Source: Protea cynaroides (Eukaryota > Streptophyta > Magnoliopsida > Proteales > Proteaceae). From it: a DNA stretch of 64,000 bases. Positions 44,832-56,297 of the stretch are shown one piece after another; positions within the stretch are counted from its first letter, which is position 1; the number at the start of each line of letters is the position of its first letter. The stretch covers positions 124,679,166 through 124,743,165 of the forward strand of contig CM053276.1 of NCBI GenBank assembly GCA_028583415.1, read 5' to 3'. The translations under genes were made by a program, and so were the position numbers. The notes below the pieces were generated by a model. It was not told the DNA's origin and ran no database searches. It saw only the letters and a program-made list of their open reading frames with translations.

Positions 44832-47800
44832 TTACATGTAATTTGATTGAATCACCGAATAGTTTGAGGATGAACTTGATTGCAGGGAAGTGGTTGATGG
44901 CTCTATAATAGTTTGATCATCTGTCATTCTCTCAAGTGATGATCCTAGAAAGGGCCTTGGTGGCATTTGTAGAAGCTCGGTTGGGGATTCTAGCATTTCT
45001 ATGACTCTGCTCATGGAAGGGCGATCATCAGGTTTCAATTGTATGCAAGATAATGCAACTATGATCATCTTTCTTATTGTACTCTTGTCTTCATCAGTTG
45101 CATCTTCCATTTCCATATCTTCTCCTCGACTTAGTTTCTCATATACCCATGATGGAAAGTAGACTTGACTTGTAGTGTTAGCAAAGGGGTTCACATTTTT
45201 CCTTCTTCCTGCCATTTCCATTAGCAACATCCCAAAACTATAAACATCAGCTTTGTACGAGACACCTCCCATACTTTTGTAAACCAGTTCTGGAGCTATG
45301 TATCCTATTGTTCCCCTTGCTGCAGTGAGGGAAACAGTATTATCCGTTGTTAAATACAGTTTGGCGAGTCCAAAATCCGAAATTTTTGGTGTAAAATCCT
45401 CATCCAAAAGAACATTGTGCGGCTTGATATCAAAATGTAGGATTTGCATAGCACAACCTCGATGGAGATATTCGATCCCATGAGCAATTCCTAAGGCAAT
45501 CTTGTACATATTTTCCCAACTTAAAAAAATTTCTGTCTGTTCTTGAATGAAGATAAACTTGTCTAAGGACCCATTTGGCATGAAGTCATACACAAGAGCC
45601 CTTTTTGATCTCTCAAAGCAAAATCCGATAAGTCGCACCACGTTGACATGATGAATCCTCCCAATGGTAGCAACTTCATTGATAAAATCCTGTCCATTAC
45701 CTTTAGACTTTGTTAACATCTTGATTGCAACAAGATTACCACTACGGAGTTTTCCTTTATATACCAACCCAAAACCTCCTTGGCCAAGTTTGTCACTGAA
45801 ATGTTTAGTCATTTTCTTAATTTCTGAATATGAATACTGAACTAGCATTAGATTGTTATGCTCTTGTAGGAACTCTTCAATATTAGTATCCATGGAGAAG
45901 TGTCTTCGACGTAGCATGTAGATCAACAATGTGCAGAAACATATAATTCCCACTGAAATTCTTAACAGCATAACGGGTCCTAGGGGAAAGACAAATATTA
46001 CATTTAAATGATGATAGAATCACATATTGAGTTGAATATTGTCAAAGACTTTAATTGACATCTTTATATCCTCTTGTGAGTTAGATATCAAAAACTAATC
46101 CAGAAGGCCATCCCAAATCAGTAGGGAGGAGTTTGGCAAGGCAGAAAATATAGGGGAGAAAATCATTAAACAAGAAACTTGTATATATAGAAGTAAACTA
46201 CAAAAGTTTGGATAAAGGTTGTATTGTGCCACATGGATAAGATGACTCGGCATTCTGACTATTGAATTAGATGGTTAACAAGCTTCTTAAATAGACTATA
46301 TGTCAAATTTTGAATAAGGGTTGCATTTTTTTAAGGGTCCTTGTTCAAATAGTCACATGAAGAACCAACATTTTCAAACAATTTTGTAGCCGGTATAATG
46401 TCATGTGGAGATTAATTGACGTTTTAGAAAATATGTGTACCAAATTTGGGCACTTTTGAAAATGAAAGGTAGCAGTTATGAAAAAAATAAAAAATAAAAC
46501 AAAAATAAAATCCATACCAAATTAAAAATCAGATTGGACTGGTAGAACTGGCCAGTGAAACAATTGTATGATTTCATTCCCGGCCCTTAAACCACACCAC
46601 TCCATAAGAATCCATAGCTCAAGAATCATAAATAATAATTAAAAAAAAACTGTAATCACGATTTACCTAAAATCTTGGGAATTCCAAACTCTGTTGCAAA
46701 AGCCACAAAAGAAAATTAAGTGAGTTTTAGAAAAGAGAGACTATAATATTATTATATTAGGAATGAAAAAGAAGAAATTAAATGCAAACCCTTACCATAA
46801 AAAAGGGGCCAATAGTAATTCCAAAAACCTGCAATATCAGAATTCAACCAATCAACATATGAAGTGGATATAAAGAGAAGGGTTTTGGTCCAATACCAGA
46901 GAAATTAATGATAGCAGAGATGGAATGAAGTGTATTTACCCAAAAAAAAGAGATGGAATGAAGTGGGATAGGGTATTAATGGGCAATTCGTTAATAAAGA
47001 AAGGATGGGTTTTATTACAGTTGGAGCGAGGTCAGATACCGGTGTCAAATAAATATGGTCTGCATCCGCAGATCAGAAAATTAAGATTTATGCCATTATA
47101 AAATACCAAAAATTCTTTTCGTGGGACAGGGTGGGTGAGTAAACTTAAACAGTCACCATAGCGTTGGGTCATTGAGTGAAATAAAATAAAATAAAATATA
47201 ATAAAATATCGTTAGCAAAGTAAAATAAGTCTCTGCTATTTACTCTTTGAATTTGAGTGAACACAGCTTAAGAAATTGTGGAAGCATAAAAATAGTTTTT
47301 GTAACGTACATGAGAAGTAGGAACGAAAACTTGCTCTGTTGCCGATGCAGGAGTAGTAGCACCTCCTGATGGTATTATTGAAACGATCTACTTCAGAAAC
47401 ACAAAAAACCCCCAGCATATCTTCGTGAGACCATGAGAGTTCAAAGCCCATGGCCATTTCACGGTGTATCCCAGAGAAAGAAGGATAATGGCCTGCTTCA
47501 TATTCCAACTGACGAATTGGAACCGATGTGCCGATGGTACACAAGTCCGGTACTTGTGAACAAGGTAAATCTCCCACAAGAACATAAGAATAGGAGCCAG
47601 AAGAACCATTGATACATGGAAAGGTATTGATCACAAAGTTGTCTGGATATATAATAGCTCCGCTAAATATTGGAGTTTCACAACTCAAGAAAGTTATGAA
47701 GGTTTGCGCCCGAAGAAAGTAGGGACGATCACTTACATATTTAGTGGAGTTATCAAAGGTTAAGTTAAGAAAGGTCAAGGGATGTAGAGGCAGTGAGGAG

Positions 47801-48126
47801 CAATTGTGAATCTGAAGACCTGAATCAACCACTCTCATCGATTGGTTTTCATAAGAAATTGCCTCCACATGGTATTCCCCTGAATCCAAGTGTAAGATGG
47901 TGCGGTTATTTTCACAGGAAAGCTCGTATCGAGAGTCGCCGCCACAGTCGGGAGGATCGGTATTCAATCGAAAAGGGTAACTGATATTGAGAAGGTTTCT
48001 ACATGGAGAAGGGTTATTCATATCATTGCAGAGGTATTTCCGATCATTTGATGCTTCGTTACCCAAAACAATAAAGGCTTGGAAGAAGAAGATGATGATG
48101 ATGATGAGACCCCGTCTCCTTCTCAT
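44832..48126 (-). CDS. LRK10-like receptor kinase (GUB_WAK ectodomain), intact, gene a
   Basis: Four exons on the minus strand: 48126-47310, 46828-46796, 46690-46667, 45979-44832. All junctions are GT/AG and phases agree, giving 673 codons plus stop. Exon 1: signal peptide (IIIIIFFFQAFIVLG), then the cysteine-rich GUB_WAK-type ectodomain (CRNLLNISYPFRLNTDPPDC, YELSCENNRTILHL, VDSGLQIHNCSS, FLSCETP) with many N-glycosylation sites. The two tiny exons encode FWNYYWPLFYE and FGIPKILG before the membrane helix (about residues 296-315). The kinase has LGQGGFG (356 onward), Lys 378, HFDIKPHN with Asp 475, and DFG 493-495. HFD in place of HRD marks a non-RD kinase, typical of this defence-linked family. 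The ectodomain binds an unknown ligand, possibly cell-wall material. Confidence 0.88.
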
Positions 48127-48370
48127 ATTTTCTTGTGTTTTCTGTCTGGACTCTGGAGAGGGTGGAGAGGGAAGAGGACCCGAACCAAATCGAGGTAGAT
48201 AAAGAGATGGATGTATTCAAAGGTCAAAAAACTTCTGCTACGTATTTTTTTTATTATTTTTATCAAGCCTGAAGAATTCAAAATGGTCCCGGTCTCCCTT
48301 TTTCTTCCATCCTGTTATCATTATTGAATTGCCCTTATTGGATAGATATTTTCATGAATTTGTGTGTCTG

Positions 48371-48401
<31 letters not shown>

Positions 48402-48701
48402 ACCTTAATTACAAAGAAAAGGTATCTTTTGTACAGTTGAATTTATACATAAAAAAAGGTGTATCCGATGCACGCACTCCTGTCATTACGAGGTTTGGGA
48501 AGAGATAGATGTGGATAGCCATACCCCTGCTCCCTTGTGTTTTTAGACACTTTTCTAATTTTGTTTTTTGAAATTAAACCGCCCTTAACGGTTTTGGAAT
48601 AAGGATGGCCACATGGTCTCTTCTAACAAAGGGTGTTAAAGAATACAGTTTTGGTTTAGTAAGTAAAAATGTTAATATCAAAATCAAATCATTTATTAAA
48701 T
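48127..48701 (-). other. Upstream region of kinase gene a, duplicated at 51858-52545
   Basis: Shares with 51858-52545 the blocks GACCCGAACC..TCGA, AAGAATTCAAAATGG, TATTTTCATGAATTTGTG, ATAAGGATGGCCA and GGGTGTTAAA-AATACAGTT in order. Hence gene plus promoter were duplicated in tandem. A (TA)n run lies at about 48371-48391. No certain TATA box or start site can be fixed. Confidence 0.7.
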
Positions 48702-51259
48702 AGTCGTGTGCACAATCACTTTGCTGCCACAGAGTGGTTAGGTTTATCATGTTGTGCATACCTATCCTGTAAGTCATTCCACGTATTTCACAATATACAA
48801 AATAAACACAGTCTATACATAGCATCCACAACACAGATATACGTGGTGGTGTGTCATGACTAGTCCACGGAGTAATGCCCTCGGGCTCCGTGTATACTCA
48901 ATACGCTTCTTTTAGCTGTCTACACAGTAGAGAGTACATATACCTAGTTTATCCAACATAAAATCAGGAAGACACACATCTGTTAGTAATTCAGGTATTA
49001 AGTACCAGTGTTCAGCACATGTTGCACACACCACGTTTAACATGCACCCACGAAAAACAAACAATAATAATTTTGAGACTTATAACGATAGCCTACAATT
49101 TTTCCTCACTAGCTATAGGCATTCAAAATAATCACCTACAGCTAGTATACATATAAATGGAGGCAAGTAAATATAAGAGACATAAAAATGCTTACAACTA
49201 TCGTTTTCGAAAATTCAGAGATGTCTCTGAAGCTCTACACAACTCACATCTCTCTCATTGACACCAAATACACAGTCTACCCTTCATTGCAGCACACCAT
49301 CTCTTTTGGAAACCTCTCATCTTCTTCAATGCAACAAATGCATAAGAAAACCTTCATTTAGCTTCTCTAAAGCTTTCCCAAGCTCTCACAATCACCATTA
49401 ATGACTAACCTTTTTTTAAACTCTTCAATAGATTCAATGGCACCTCACACAACCCATGGAAGGTAAATGATGGAAAGTAATCTTCAATGCAAGCCCAAAT
49501 CGAAAACCCTACCTTGGGGTTTCAACCAAAACAAGAGGAACTTCTTCTATAAATTCTCATAACCTTCATTAATGGCTCACAACCATTCTTAAGCTTGCAA
49601 TGGACTCTCTATGACCTCCTTGAAGGTTGGTAGATATTCAATACATTAAAACTCACCAAAACCTTCCAAGAGAGGTTTTTTGCCAAATACCCTAGCCTTC
49701 TCTTTATTCTTCGTCCCCAAATCGTGCTCACAGTGTAGAGCATTCAAAATATAAGAGAATGCAATTTGAACGGTCTGATTTGGACTTCAGATGGCCGAGA
49801 TATGGCCGTTACAGTCTTAGCCAATAAGATAATTCTAAATGGCATCTTTTGACCTTAAATCATACACCCGCAATGCACTCTAGCGCCGCACTGGTCAGAG
49901 CTCGGTGTTGAGTTGAGGTTGGTCGGTCAGAGCATCATTTATATAGGTTGTAGGATCTGGTAGAGAAGGCAGGATTGCCTTTCAACTGCTGGATCAGGTT
50001 CATCACGTCATAAACAGTCGGACTTCATATCGAACCTTTGATCTGAATCTTCTTGGAGCTTATCATGGACCTGCGCTGCACTTGAACGTTGTCGACTCTG
50101 ACTGATTGGAAGTGGTTGTCGAGATTTCATTGGTCTGCTTTGTATCTTGAGTCACAACCGCTGGATCTCTCAGGAAATGGTTGGATTATCCGTGAGTCGT
50201 TGGATCTGCATAAATTGCGTCAGACGCGATTGAGTCTAATGGTGGCCATCGGATTTGCATCATTTCCGCCATAGTACCGTGCGTGCGTCACATGGAATCA
50301 AGGTGTCTTCTTTCAATAACACAGAGCACAATTTTATCTTGCAATTGGCCAATGAGAAGACGCGTGATGGAATCTTGACGCGTTGTTAGAGATATACTAG
50401 AGCCCGTCTTTATCTGGACCATCCAATCGGAATTTTTGAGACGTGGCTCTTTTTTGACTGTTGATTTTGGATCTTCTTCATATTTCTTACCCAAAATGCC
50501 CCTGTCTTTCGGGGAAATCACCTCTGTAGCCAAGGTGTTCAGATGCAAACCCTGTAACAATGGTTTTTTAGTTGAGAGGTGCATCTCTCTAGGCCACATT
50601 GAGTCTCGCTCAAGGCATTTCAACAAACAGGTAATGTGCTTGCTAGGGCCCGGCCAGGGCCATGCAGGAGAGTCATGTGTGCGCAGCAGGCACAACTTGA
50701 GCACCTGGGTGGCTGCCCATGGCATGCGGTTGTGCTGCTACTGTGCTTGCTTGTGGCTTGGCCTGCTGGCCAAGGTGTTGTGGGAATGGCTGCTGCTGGC
50801 CTTGGCTATGTGGTGGCTGCTGCCTATAGTGCCGTGGCCCTCGGCCAAGCTGGCATGCCACCTTGGCACGGTGGGTCCCACCACTTCATCTTCTCTCCTT
50901 TTTTTCTCTCCTCATTCTCTCTCTAGTTTCTCTCTCTTCATTTAACCATAACCCTGCCTTAATGCTTCAGAAGATGCTGCAACACTGCCTCAACACTAGA
51001 ATCACTGCCACATCACCAGTGGGGTCCATAGACAATCTCTCTCATCAAACTCAGTGTAGAATCTCATTCAACTCATTGCAAGCCTCTGCAAACCTTCTCA
51101 CACACTCTATGGAGGTTGTAGAACACTGTAGACCATACATACGAGGTTGCTTCATCTCTGCTACTGTACTGACACTCTCTCTCCTTGTTTCTTTGACTGT
51201 ATGCACACCAATACTACCACATCAACCAAGTTGCCAACAATGACAACACATGGCCAACA
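48702..51259 (-). mobile_element. LTR copy B of the same retrotransposon family as 20757-22922, 3'-truncated
   Basis: On the minus strand it starts TGTTGGCCATGTGTTGTCAT at 51259, exactly where homology of the adjacent kinase exon stops, and follows copy A block by block to GTGGAATGACTTAC and the GTGCACACGA region near 48702. The last 100 bp of copy A are missing. It carries an extra GC-rich internal part (50636-50870, CATGGCATGC- and GGCCAAGG-rich) not seen in copy A, which explains its greater length. No target duplication, because the right flank is exon sequence and the left flank is the promoter of the next gene. Confidence 0.75.
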
Positions 51260-51857
51260 TGGTACACAAATCCGGTACATCTGAACAAGATAAATCTCCC
51301 ACAATAACATAAGAATGGGACCCAGAAGAACCATTGATGCATGGAGAGGGGTTGATCGCAAAGCTATTGTTTGGAGATTTAGCTCTGATTAATATTGAAC
51401 TTTCACAACTCAAGAAAGCCATATAGCTTTCCTTCCTAAGAGATGAGGGATAGTAATAAGGATCTCTTCCATATATAGAGAAGTTACCAAGATGAGTCAA
51501 GGGATGGAGAGGTAGTGAGGAGCAATTCTGAATGTGGAGGGCTGAATCAACTACTCTCATCATTCTCTTGTCATACCATATTGCCTCCACATAGTATTTT
51601 GCCGAATATAAGTATAAGATAGTGTGGTTTTTTACCCATGAAAGCTCGTATTGAGGTTCATTGCCGCAGTCTGGAGGATTGCTGTTCAAGCGAAAAGGGT
51701 AACTTATATTGAGAAGGTTCCTACATGGAGAAAGGTTAGCAGTATTGTTGCCATAATATTTCTGATCATCTGAGACTTCATTACGTGAAGCAATGAAGGC
51801 TAAGACTAAGTAAAAGATGATGATGTAAACAATGAAGGCTAAGGCTCTTCTCATCAT
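51260..51857 (-). pseudogene. LRK10-like receptor kinase, truncated copy b (ectodomain only)
   Basis: Near-copy of gene a exon 1: start MMRRALAF (ATG about 51857), signal peptide, CRNLLNISYPFRLNSNPPDC, MRVVDSALHIQNCSSLPLHP, FLSCESS, SPCINGSSGSHSYVIVGDLS up to DVPDLCTM. At 51259 the frame runs into LTR copy B and ends 11 codons later (LAMCCHCWQLG). The rest of the ectodomain, the membrane segment and the kinase are absent from the following 2.5 kb. If expressed it would make a secreted ectodomain fragment of about 200 residues. No frameshift is seen in the remaining part, so the cut may be fairly recent. Confidence 0.88.
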
Positions 51858-53312
51858 ATTTTCTTGTGGAGAGTGGAGAGGACCCAAACCAGATCGAATT
51901 AGATAAAAGATGGATGTGTTTAAAAGGAAAAAATAGTTCTGCTACCATTTGATTTGTTTTTATATCAACCGTGAAAGAATTCAAAATGGCCTTGACCCTT
52001 TATTGCCGTGGCCCCTTGAAGAGATATTTCCATGAATTTGTGACTCCGATCGGACAACAACTGGTTTGGACGTATATTGATTATAATTGAGGTTAGAATC
52101 TTAAAAAAAAATCTTTTTTTATTTTTTATTTTTTATATAGAAAATGAAATAATCTTAAAAAGTCTTTTTTTTATATATAGAAAATGAAATCTTAAAATCA
52201 TATTTTAAGGAAAAAAAGAAAAGAAAAAGAAAGCCTTAATGACAATGGAAAGGTATCATGTACTGTTAAATTTATATGCAATATTATTTTGTATACACGT
52301 TCCATCGTCATGAGATATGAGATATAAGAAGGGATAGATGTGCATAGCCTTAACCCTACTCTCTTATGTTTCTTGACATTTCCATAATTTTGTTTTTGAA
52401 GTTATATTGTCTTTAATGATTTTGGAATAAGGATGGCCATGTGGCCTCTTCTAATGAAGGGTGTTAAATAATACAGTTCCGGTTTGATACGTAAAGAGAA
52501 ACTATCGAAATCAAATATTTATTAAACGATTTCAAAATACTTATCAAAATTAATTATTTATCGGTTTTTTAAATGGTTTTCTATTTAATAACTCGTAATG
52601 ATTTTCTTCTCTTACCTATTAGTTTTACCATCAAGAATCAAGACTGGTAATAAAGTGAAGGAAATAAAATTGAAGAACCTTGAAAGAAGGGACAAATGAA
52701 CAACATATTCATCCTTACTTCAATATAAAATTATAAATGAAAAGAGAAGACAAATGAGTGAATGAGTTCCATAAGAACAGCTGGAATCAGTTTTCAAAGG
52801 ATTGTAAAACATTTTTATCGGTTCAAAATCATATCAAACCGTTTAATTAACTGATTTTATTTTTAAAATTAGAATCAAATAATTTATTAATCTATTTAAT
52901 AGTTTCTATTTAAATAGTTAGTTTGGTTCGATTTTGAATAGACTACGTTTGGAAGTCAAGAAAAAAGATAAATATATAAATTGATCATTGTTTCATTATT
53001 ATTTTTATCTTATACTATTTTTTTTTCTTCGATACATTCACTAAAAGAAAGAAAATGTATTTTGCAGTGTGTGTCGAAGCATCCTGTCCTCATGTGGCAA
53101 TATGAGAGAGAAAGAAAAGAAAAAAAAAAAATGTCTATGGCTTTTCATTTTAATTCATTTGGAATTTAGAAATAAAGAAAATGTGTGTGATCCATCACTT
53201 TTCCGTTAATTAATTCATTTGAAATTTCGTACCCTAAGTCCCCACACGCCAAACATTCATTTGGAATTTCATAATCTCCCTTCCCCACATGCCAAACAAG
53301 TGAGGAAAAAAT
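51858..53312. other. Upstream region of copy b and AT-rich intergenic DNA
   Basis: 51858-52545 is the duplicate of 48127-48701. From 52546 to 53312 only AT-rich sequence with weak repeats is seen. No gene. Confidence 0.6.
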
Positions 53313-53545
53313 GGATCCAAATCGTCTTATTCCTGAGATTCGGGAGGCGTGGCGATGACCCCATTAGATGATCGTCATGTGGAGGTCGGATGAATCCGAT
53401 CCCTCCGTTCGAGCCGACAAACCAAACCGACAAGAGAGTGTCGACTCGAACAGAGGGGTCGGATTCATCCGACCCCCACATGGGGACCATCCAATGGGGT
53501 TGCCGCCACGCCTCCCGAATCTCAAAGATGAGACGATTTGAATCC
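53313..53545. mobile_element. Foldback MITE, Mutator type (GGATTC-end family), 233 bp
   Basis: Perfect 9-bp target duplication GGAAAAAAT at 53304-53312 and 53546-53554. Both arms are about 107 bp and close to complementary: left GGATCCAAATCGTCTTATTC, right (reverse complement) GGATTCAAATCGTCTCATCT, both continuing GAGATTCGGGAGGCGTGGCG and GGTCGGATGAATCCGA. The loop is only about 20 bp, so the whole element is a hairpin. It contains no gene. The open frames over it are artefacts of the palindrome. Confidence 0.95.
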
Positions 53546-53664
53546 GGAAAAAATGGCCTTCCAAAGTAAGATATTCTTTGTGGAATGAACTGTCACCAAT
53601 CATATAAATTATATAAGTTAAAATATCATTATTAAAATCAACATCAAAGAGGTACCCATTTATA

Positions 53665-53881
53665 GGATTCAAATACAGGGAGGAAGGGCGGCGATCCCAG
53701 TCGATCGTCGCCATGTGGAGGTCGGATGAATCCAACTCCTTCGTTCGAGCCAACACTCCCGTATCGACTCGACTTGTCGGTTCAAACGAAAGGATCAGAT
53801 TCATCCAACCTCTACGTGACGACAATCCACTGGGGTCGCCGCCCCTCCTCCTGAATCTCAGGAAGGAGACGATGTGATCCC
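53665..53881. mobile_element. Foldback MITE, same family, 217 bp
   Basis: Sister of 53313-53545 only 120 bp away: GGATTCAAATACAGGGAGGA left end, GGGATCACATCGTCTCCTTC right end (reverse complement), GGTCGGATGAATCCAA and GTTCGAGCCAACA inside. Target duplication CCATTTATA (53656-53664) versus CCATTGATA (53882-53890), 8 of 9. Its own target site shows it is a separate insertion and not a tandem copy. Confidence 0.88.
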
Positions 53882-54099
53882 CCATTGATATTATTTTCGT
53901 AAAGAGGAAGAAAAATGAGAGTTGATGCCACCGATTAAACCCTTCACAAATTACCCACTAATCTCTATGCTCTCTCTACTAAACCATACATTATATTTTA
54001 CCAAAAAAAAGAAAAAAACCTATAGATTGTAGAGTCATTTTATAAGTGATCCAGTGGTTTTGTTATCTATCTTTACTTATACGAGCAATCTTTGGAGGG

Positions 54100-54210
54100 A
54101 CTGATATAAGTAAGTTTCCAAGTGGGTCATTCTTATTCGTTGTTCTTTTATTATTTTTATATGCAAGGTCTCTATAGTTATTCAAATGGAAAAGAAAGAA
54201 AATTAGGATT
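54100..54210 (+). repeat. Duplicate of the intergenic promoter segment at 61147-61254
   Basis: Shares CTGATATAAGTAAGTTTCCA/CTGGTATAAGTCAGTTTCCA, CTTATTCGT, TTATTTTTATATG and TAGTTATTCAAATGGAAAAG with the region between the divergent kinase genes, in the same orientation. Together with the exon piece at 55024-55152 it marks a scattered duplicate of the 61-62 kb locus. Confidence 0.8.
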
Positions 54211-54253
54211 ATTTTTTTTGGTAAGAAAAAATGAGAATAATTGCAAAATGTAC

Positions 54254-54379
54254 GAATTGGAGTTTTCAATCGTTGATCCAATGGTTAAAATTAAGTGGAT
54301 GCGTCTATCAAAACATTGATAGATGCGCTTAGTTAACTCCAACCATTGGATCAGAGATTGAAAACTCTAATAATTGGAG
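54254..54379. repeat. Foldback/hairpin, about 125 bp with arms of about 55-60 bp
   Basis: AATTGGAGTTTTCAATCGTT..GATCCAATGGTTAAAATTAA..ATGCGTCTATCAA pairs with TTGATAGATGCGC..TTAGTTAACTCCAACCATTG..GATTGAAAACTC across a loop of a few bases. A near-perfect stem like this is either a small MITE or a hairpin RNA source. No clear target duplication was found, and it is unrelated to the GGATTC-end MITEs. Confidence 0.85.
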
Positions 54380-54454
54380 ATGATAATAACCCCTCGTATA
54401 ATTAGATATCTATTCAATATTAGATAGATTATGTTTCGTCTGAATTTGAATCCA

Positions 54455-55021
54455 AATATCTCTGATTAGATACCATTAATTGGATTCGAATACTTTTTCA
54501 ACTCGAATTTTAAACTATCCATGTACCTCTCTAATTGCCAACGTCATCTATTTTTATTTATTTATTTCTTTTGCCAAGTTCAAGGAAAGGAAATATCTCT
54601 GATTAGATACCCTTAATTGGATTCGAATACTTTTCCAACTCGAATTTTAAACTATCCATGTACGTCTCTAATTGCCAACGTCATCTATTTTTATTTATTT
54701 ATTTCTTTTGCCAAGTTCAAGGAAAAGGAAATATCTCTGATTAGATACCCTTAATTGGATTCGAATACTTTTCCAACTCGAATTTTAAACTATCCATGTA
54801 CGTCTCTAATTGCCAACGTCATCTATTTTTATTTATTTATTTCTTTTGCCAAGTTCAAGGAAAGGAAATATCTCTGATTAGATACCCTTAATTGGATTCG
54901 AATACTTTTCCAACTCGAATTTTAAACTATCCATGTACGTCTCTAATTGCCAACATCATCTATTTTTATTTTTTTATTTCTTTTGCCAAGTTCAAGGAAA
55001 GGAAATATCTCTGATTAGATA
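54455..55021 (+). repeat. Tandem array, about four units of 137 bp plus a partial
   Basis: Units begin AAATATCTCTGATTAGATAC near 54455, 54591, 54729, 54867 and 55003 and contain CCTTAATTGGATTCGAATAC, CTATCCATGTACGTCTCTAA and TTTGCCAAGTTCAAGGAAAG. The later units are almost identical, so expansion is recent. The TTCAAGGAAAGGAAAT block resembles the 72-bp repeat unit at 61330-61549. Confidence 0.95.
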
Positions 55022-55023
55022 CC

Positions 55024-55152
55024 CTTATCCATGTACTTCTCCCCAAGGAAGTACTACGTGGAGGCAATATCGTATGAGAAGAAAACGATGAGAGTGGTTG
55101 ATTCAAGTCTCCAGGTTAACAATTGCTCCTCACAGCCTCTCCATTCCTTCTA
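55024..55152 (+). pseudogene. LRK10-like ectodomain fragment copied from the 61.8 kb locus
   Basis: About 125 bp nearly identical to 61987-62112, encoding SMYFSPRKYYVEAISYEKKT, MRVVDSSLQVNNCSS, then QPLHSF and a stop. No start, no rest of the exon. The left junction lies at CTTATCC, where the tandem array (CCCTTAATTGG) and the gene (GTCTTATCC) share CTTA. Confidence 0.93.
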
Positions 55153-55673
55153 AAACCGATACCAGTCAAATGATTTGTCGAGCGAATATCAATTACTTGA
55201 AACATGCCATGTAGTATTATTGCAAATGGGGGCTAGAAAGAGGGGAAAAAATTGTCTATAGCACTCTGTTATAGTACATCTAGAGTATTGAAAATGCATC
55301 AGTCACAAATCCCAGTGCACTCCCAATGGCTAGATTCAAATTTATTATACCAAAGTGCTAAAGACGAGCCAGACCCAGGAGAATATAAAACCTAGAGAGA
55401 ACAGAACCAATGGGTCCTCCTTCCTTTTATCCACTCTGGACTAATCTAAAATCGATCAAAAAATTGAACTGATGAGTCCAAACCCGATAACGACTTGAAT
55501 CAGATCGATTTAAATCAAATATTAAACCCAAGCTTCACTATTTCAGCCTTCTGGATGATTTTAATGGGTTTCCTATTGGGTTTTCAATTCGAACCAAGCC
55601 GATAACAACCAGATAAGCAAAGCTCGATAACAATCCGAAACCGGACTGGCCTATTAGTTAATATGCACAGTAT
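55153..55673. other. No gene; diverged repeat interrupted by the next MITE
   Basis: From about 55440 the sequence is a CCGATAAC/GAACCAA-rich repeat that resumes after the MITE and ends in AACACCCCTAGGGG near 56030, so the MITE is nested inside an older repeat. Confidence 0.5.
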
Positions 55674-55915
55674 GGATCCGAATCATCTCTTCCCTGTACT
55701 TTAGGGAGGAGGGAGATGCCCCCGTCGGATGGCCGACACATGGCTCTTGGGAAAATCCGAGCCCCACGTCTGAGCCGACACCCTCTGTCGGCTCGGCTTA
55801 TCTGTTGAGTGTTGGCTTGAACGTGGGGCTTGGATTTTTCCGAGAACCACGTGTCGGCCATCCAACGGAGGCGTCTCCCTCCTCCCTAAAATACAGGAGG
55901 GGACGATTGGAATCC
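55674..55915. mobile_element. Foldback MITE, GGATTC-end family, 242 bp
   Basis: Arms of about 105 bp: left GGATCCGAATCATCTCTTCC, right (reverse complement) GGATTCCAATCGTCCCCTCC, both continuing TTTAGGGAGGAGGGAGA and GGATGGCCGACAC. Target duplication GCACAGTAT (55665-55673) versus ACACAGTAT (55916-55924), 8 of 9. Hairpin-like, non-coding. Confidence 0.92.
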
Positions 55916-56297
55916 ACACAGTATAGCTCACTCAGTCCGAACCTCTTAATGAACATATTTCGATCAAACCTTATACAGCCCGATACTGATTTAGCACGGA
56001 CCGAAACCGGCCCATGAACACCCCTAGGGGAGACATCTAATTATGTATTTTTTGGGGAAAAAAAAAATGATGTCTACAAACAAAGTGCTGTTTTTATCAC
56101 CTCAAAATATCTTTTTGACCTAAAATACATTCGCAGCCGAAGAGCTTTAGTGATACAATGAGATCTCTGTCTCAAGATAAGGTTCTAGTTCTGCAGGTCA
56201 GTTGAGGAAAGCTTGGGTTGTGGTGTGGCAGCCACAAGACTGTGATGGTGAAAATAGGTGATTGGACAAAGTACTGGAGAAAAGACAACTGGTCACC
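55916..56297. other. No gene; repeat remnants
   Basis: Continuation of the older repeat to about 56030, then sequence that may be the 3' internal end of an LTR element (see 56514-56545). Confidence 0.4.

Noticed and set aside
50288..50945. Overlapping frames of 145 and 169 codons on both strands
   Set aside because: They lie in the GC-rich interior of LTR copy B, overlap each other on opposite strands and show no domain.
53269..53885. A 173-codon minus-strand frame over 53364-53885
   Set aside because: It spans two palindromic MITEs with separate target duplications. The apparent protein is a by-product of their GC-rich arms.
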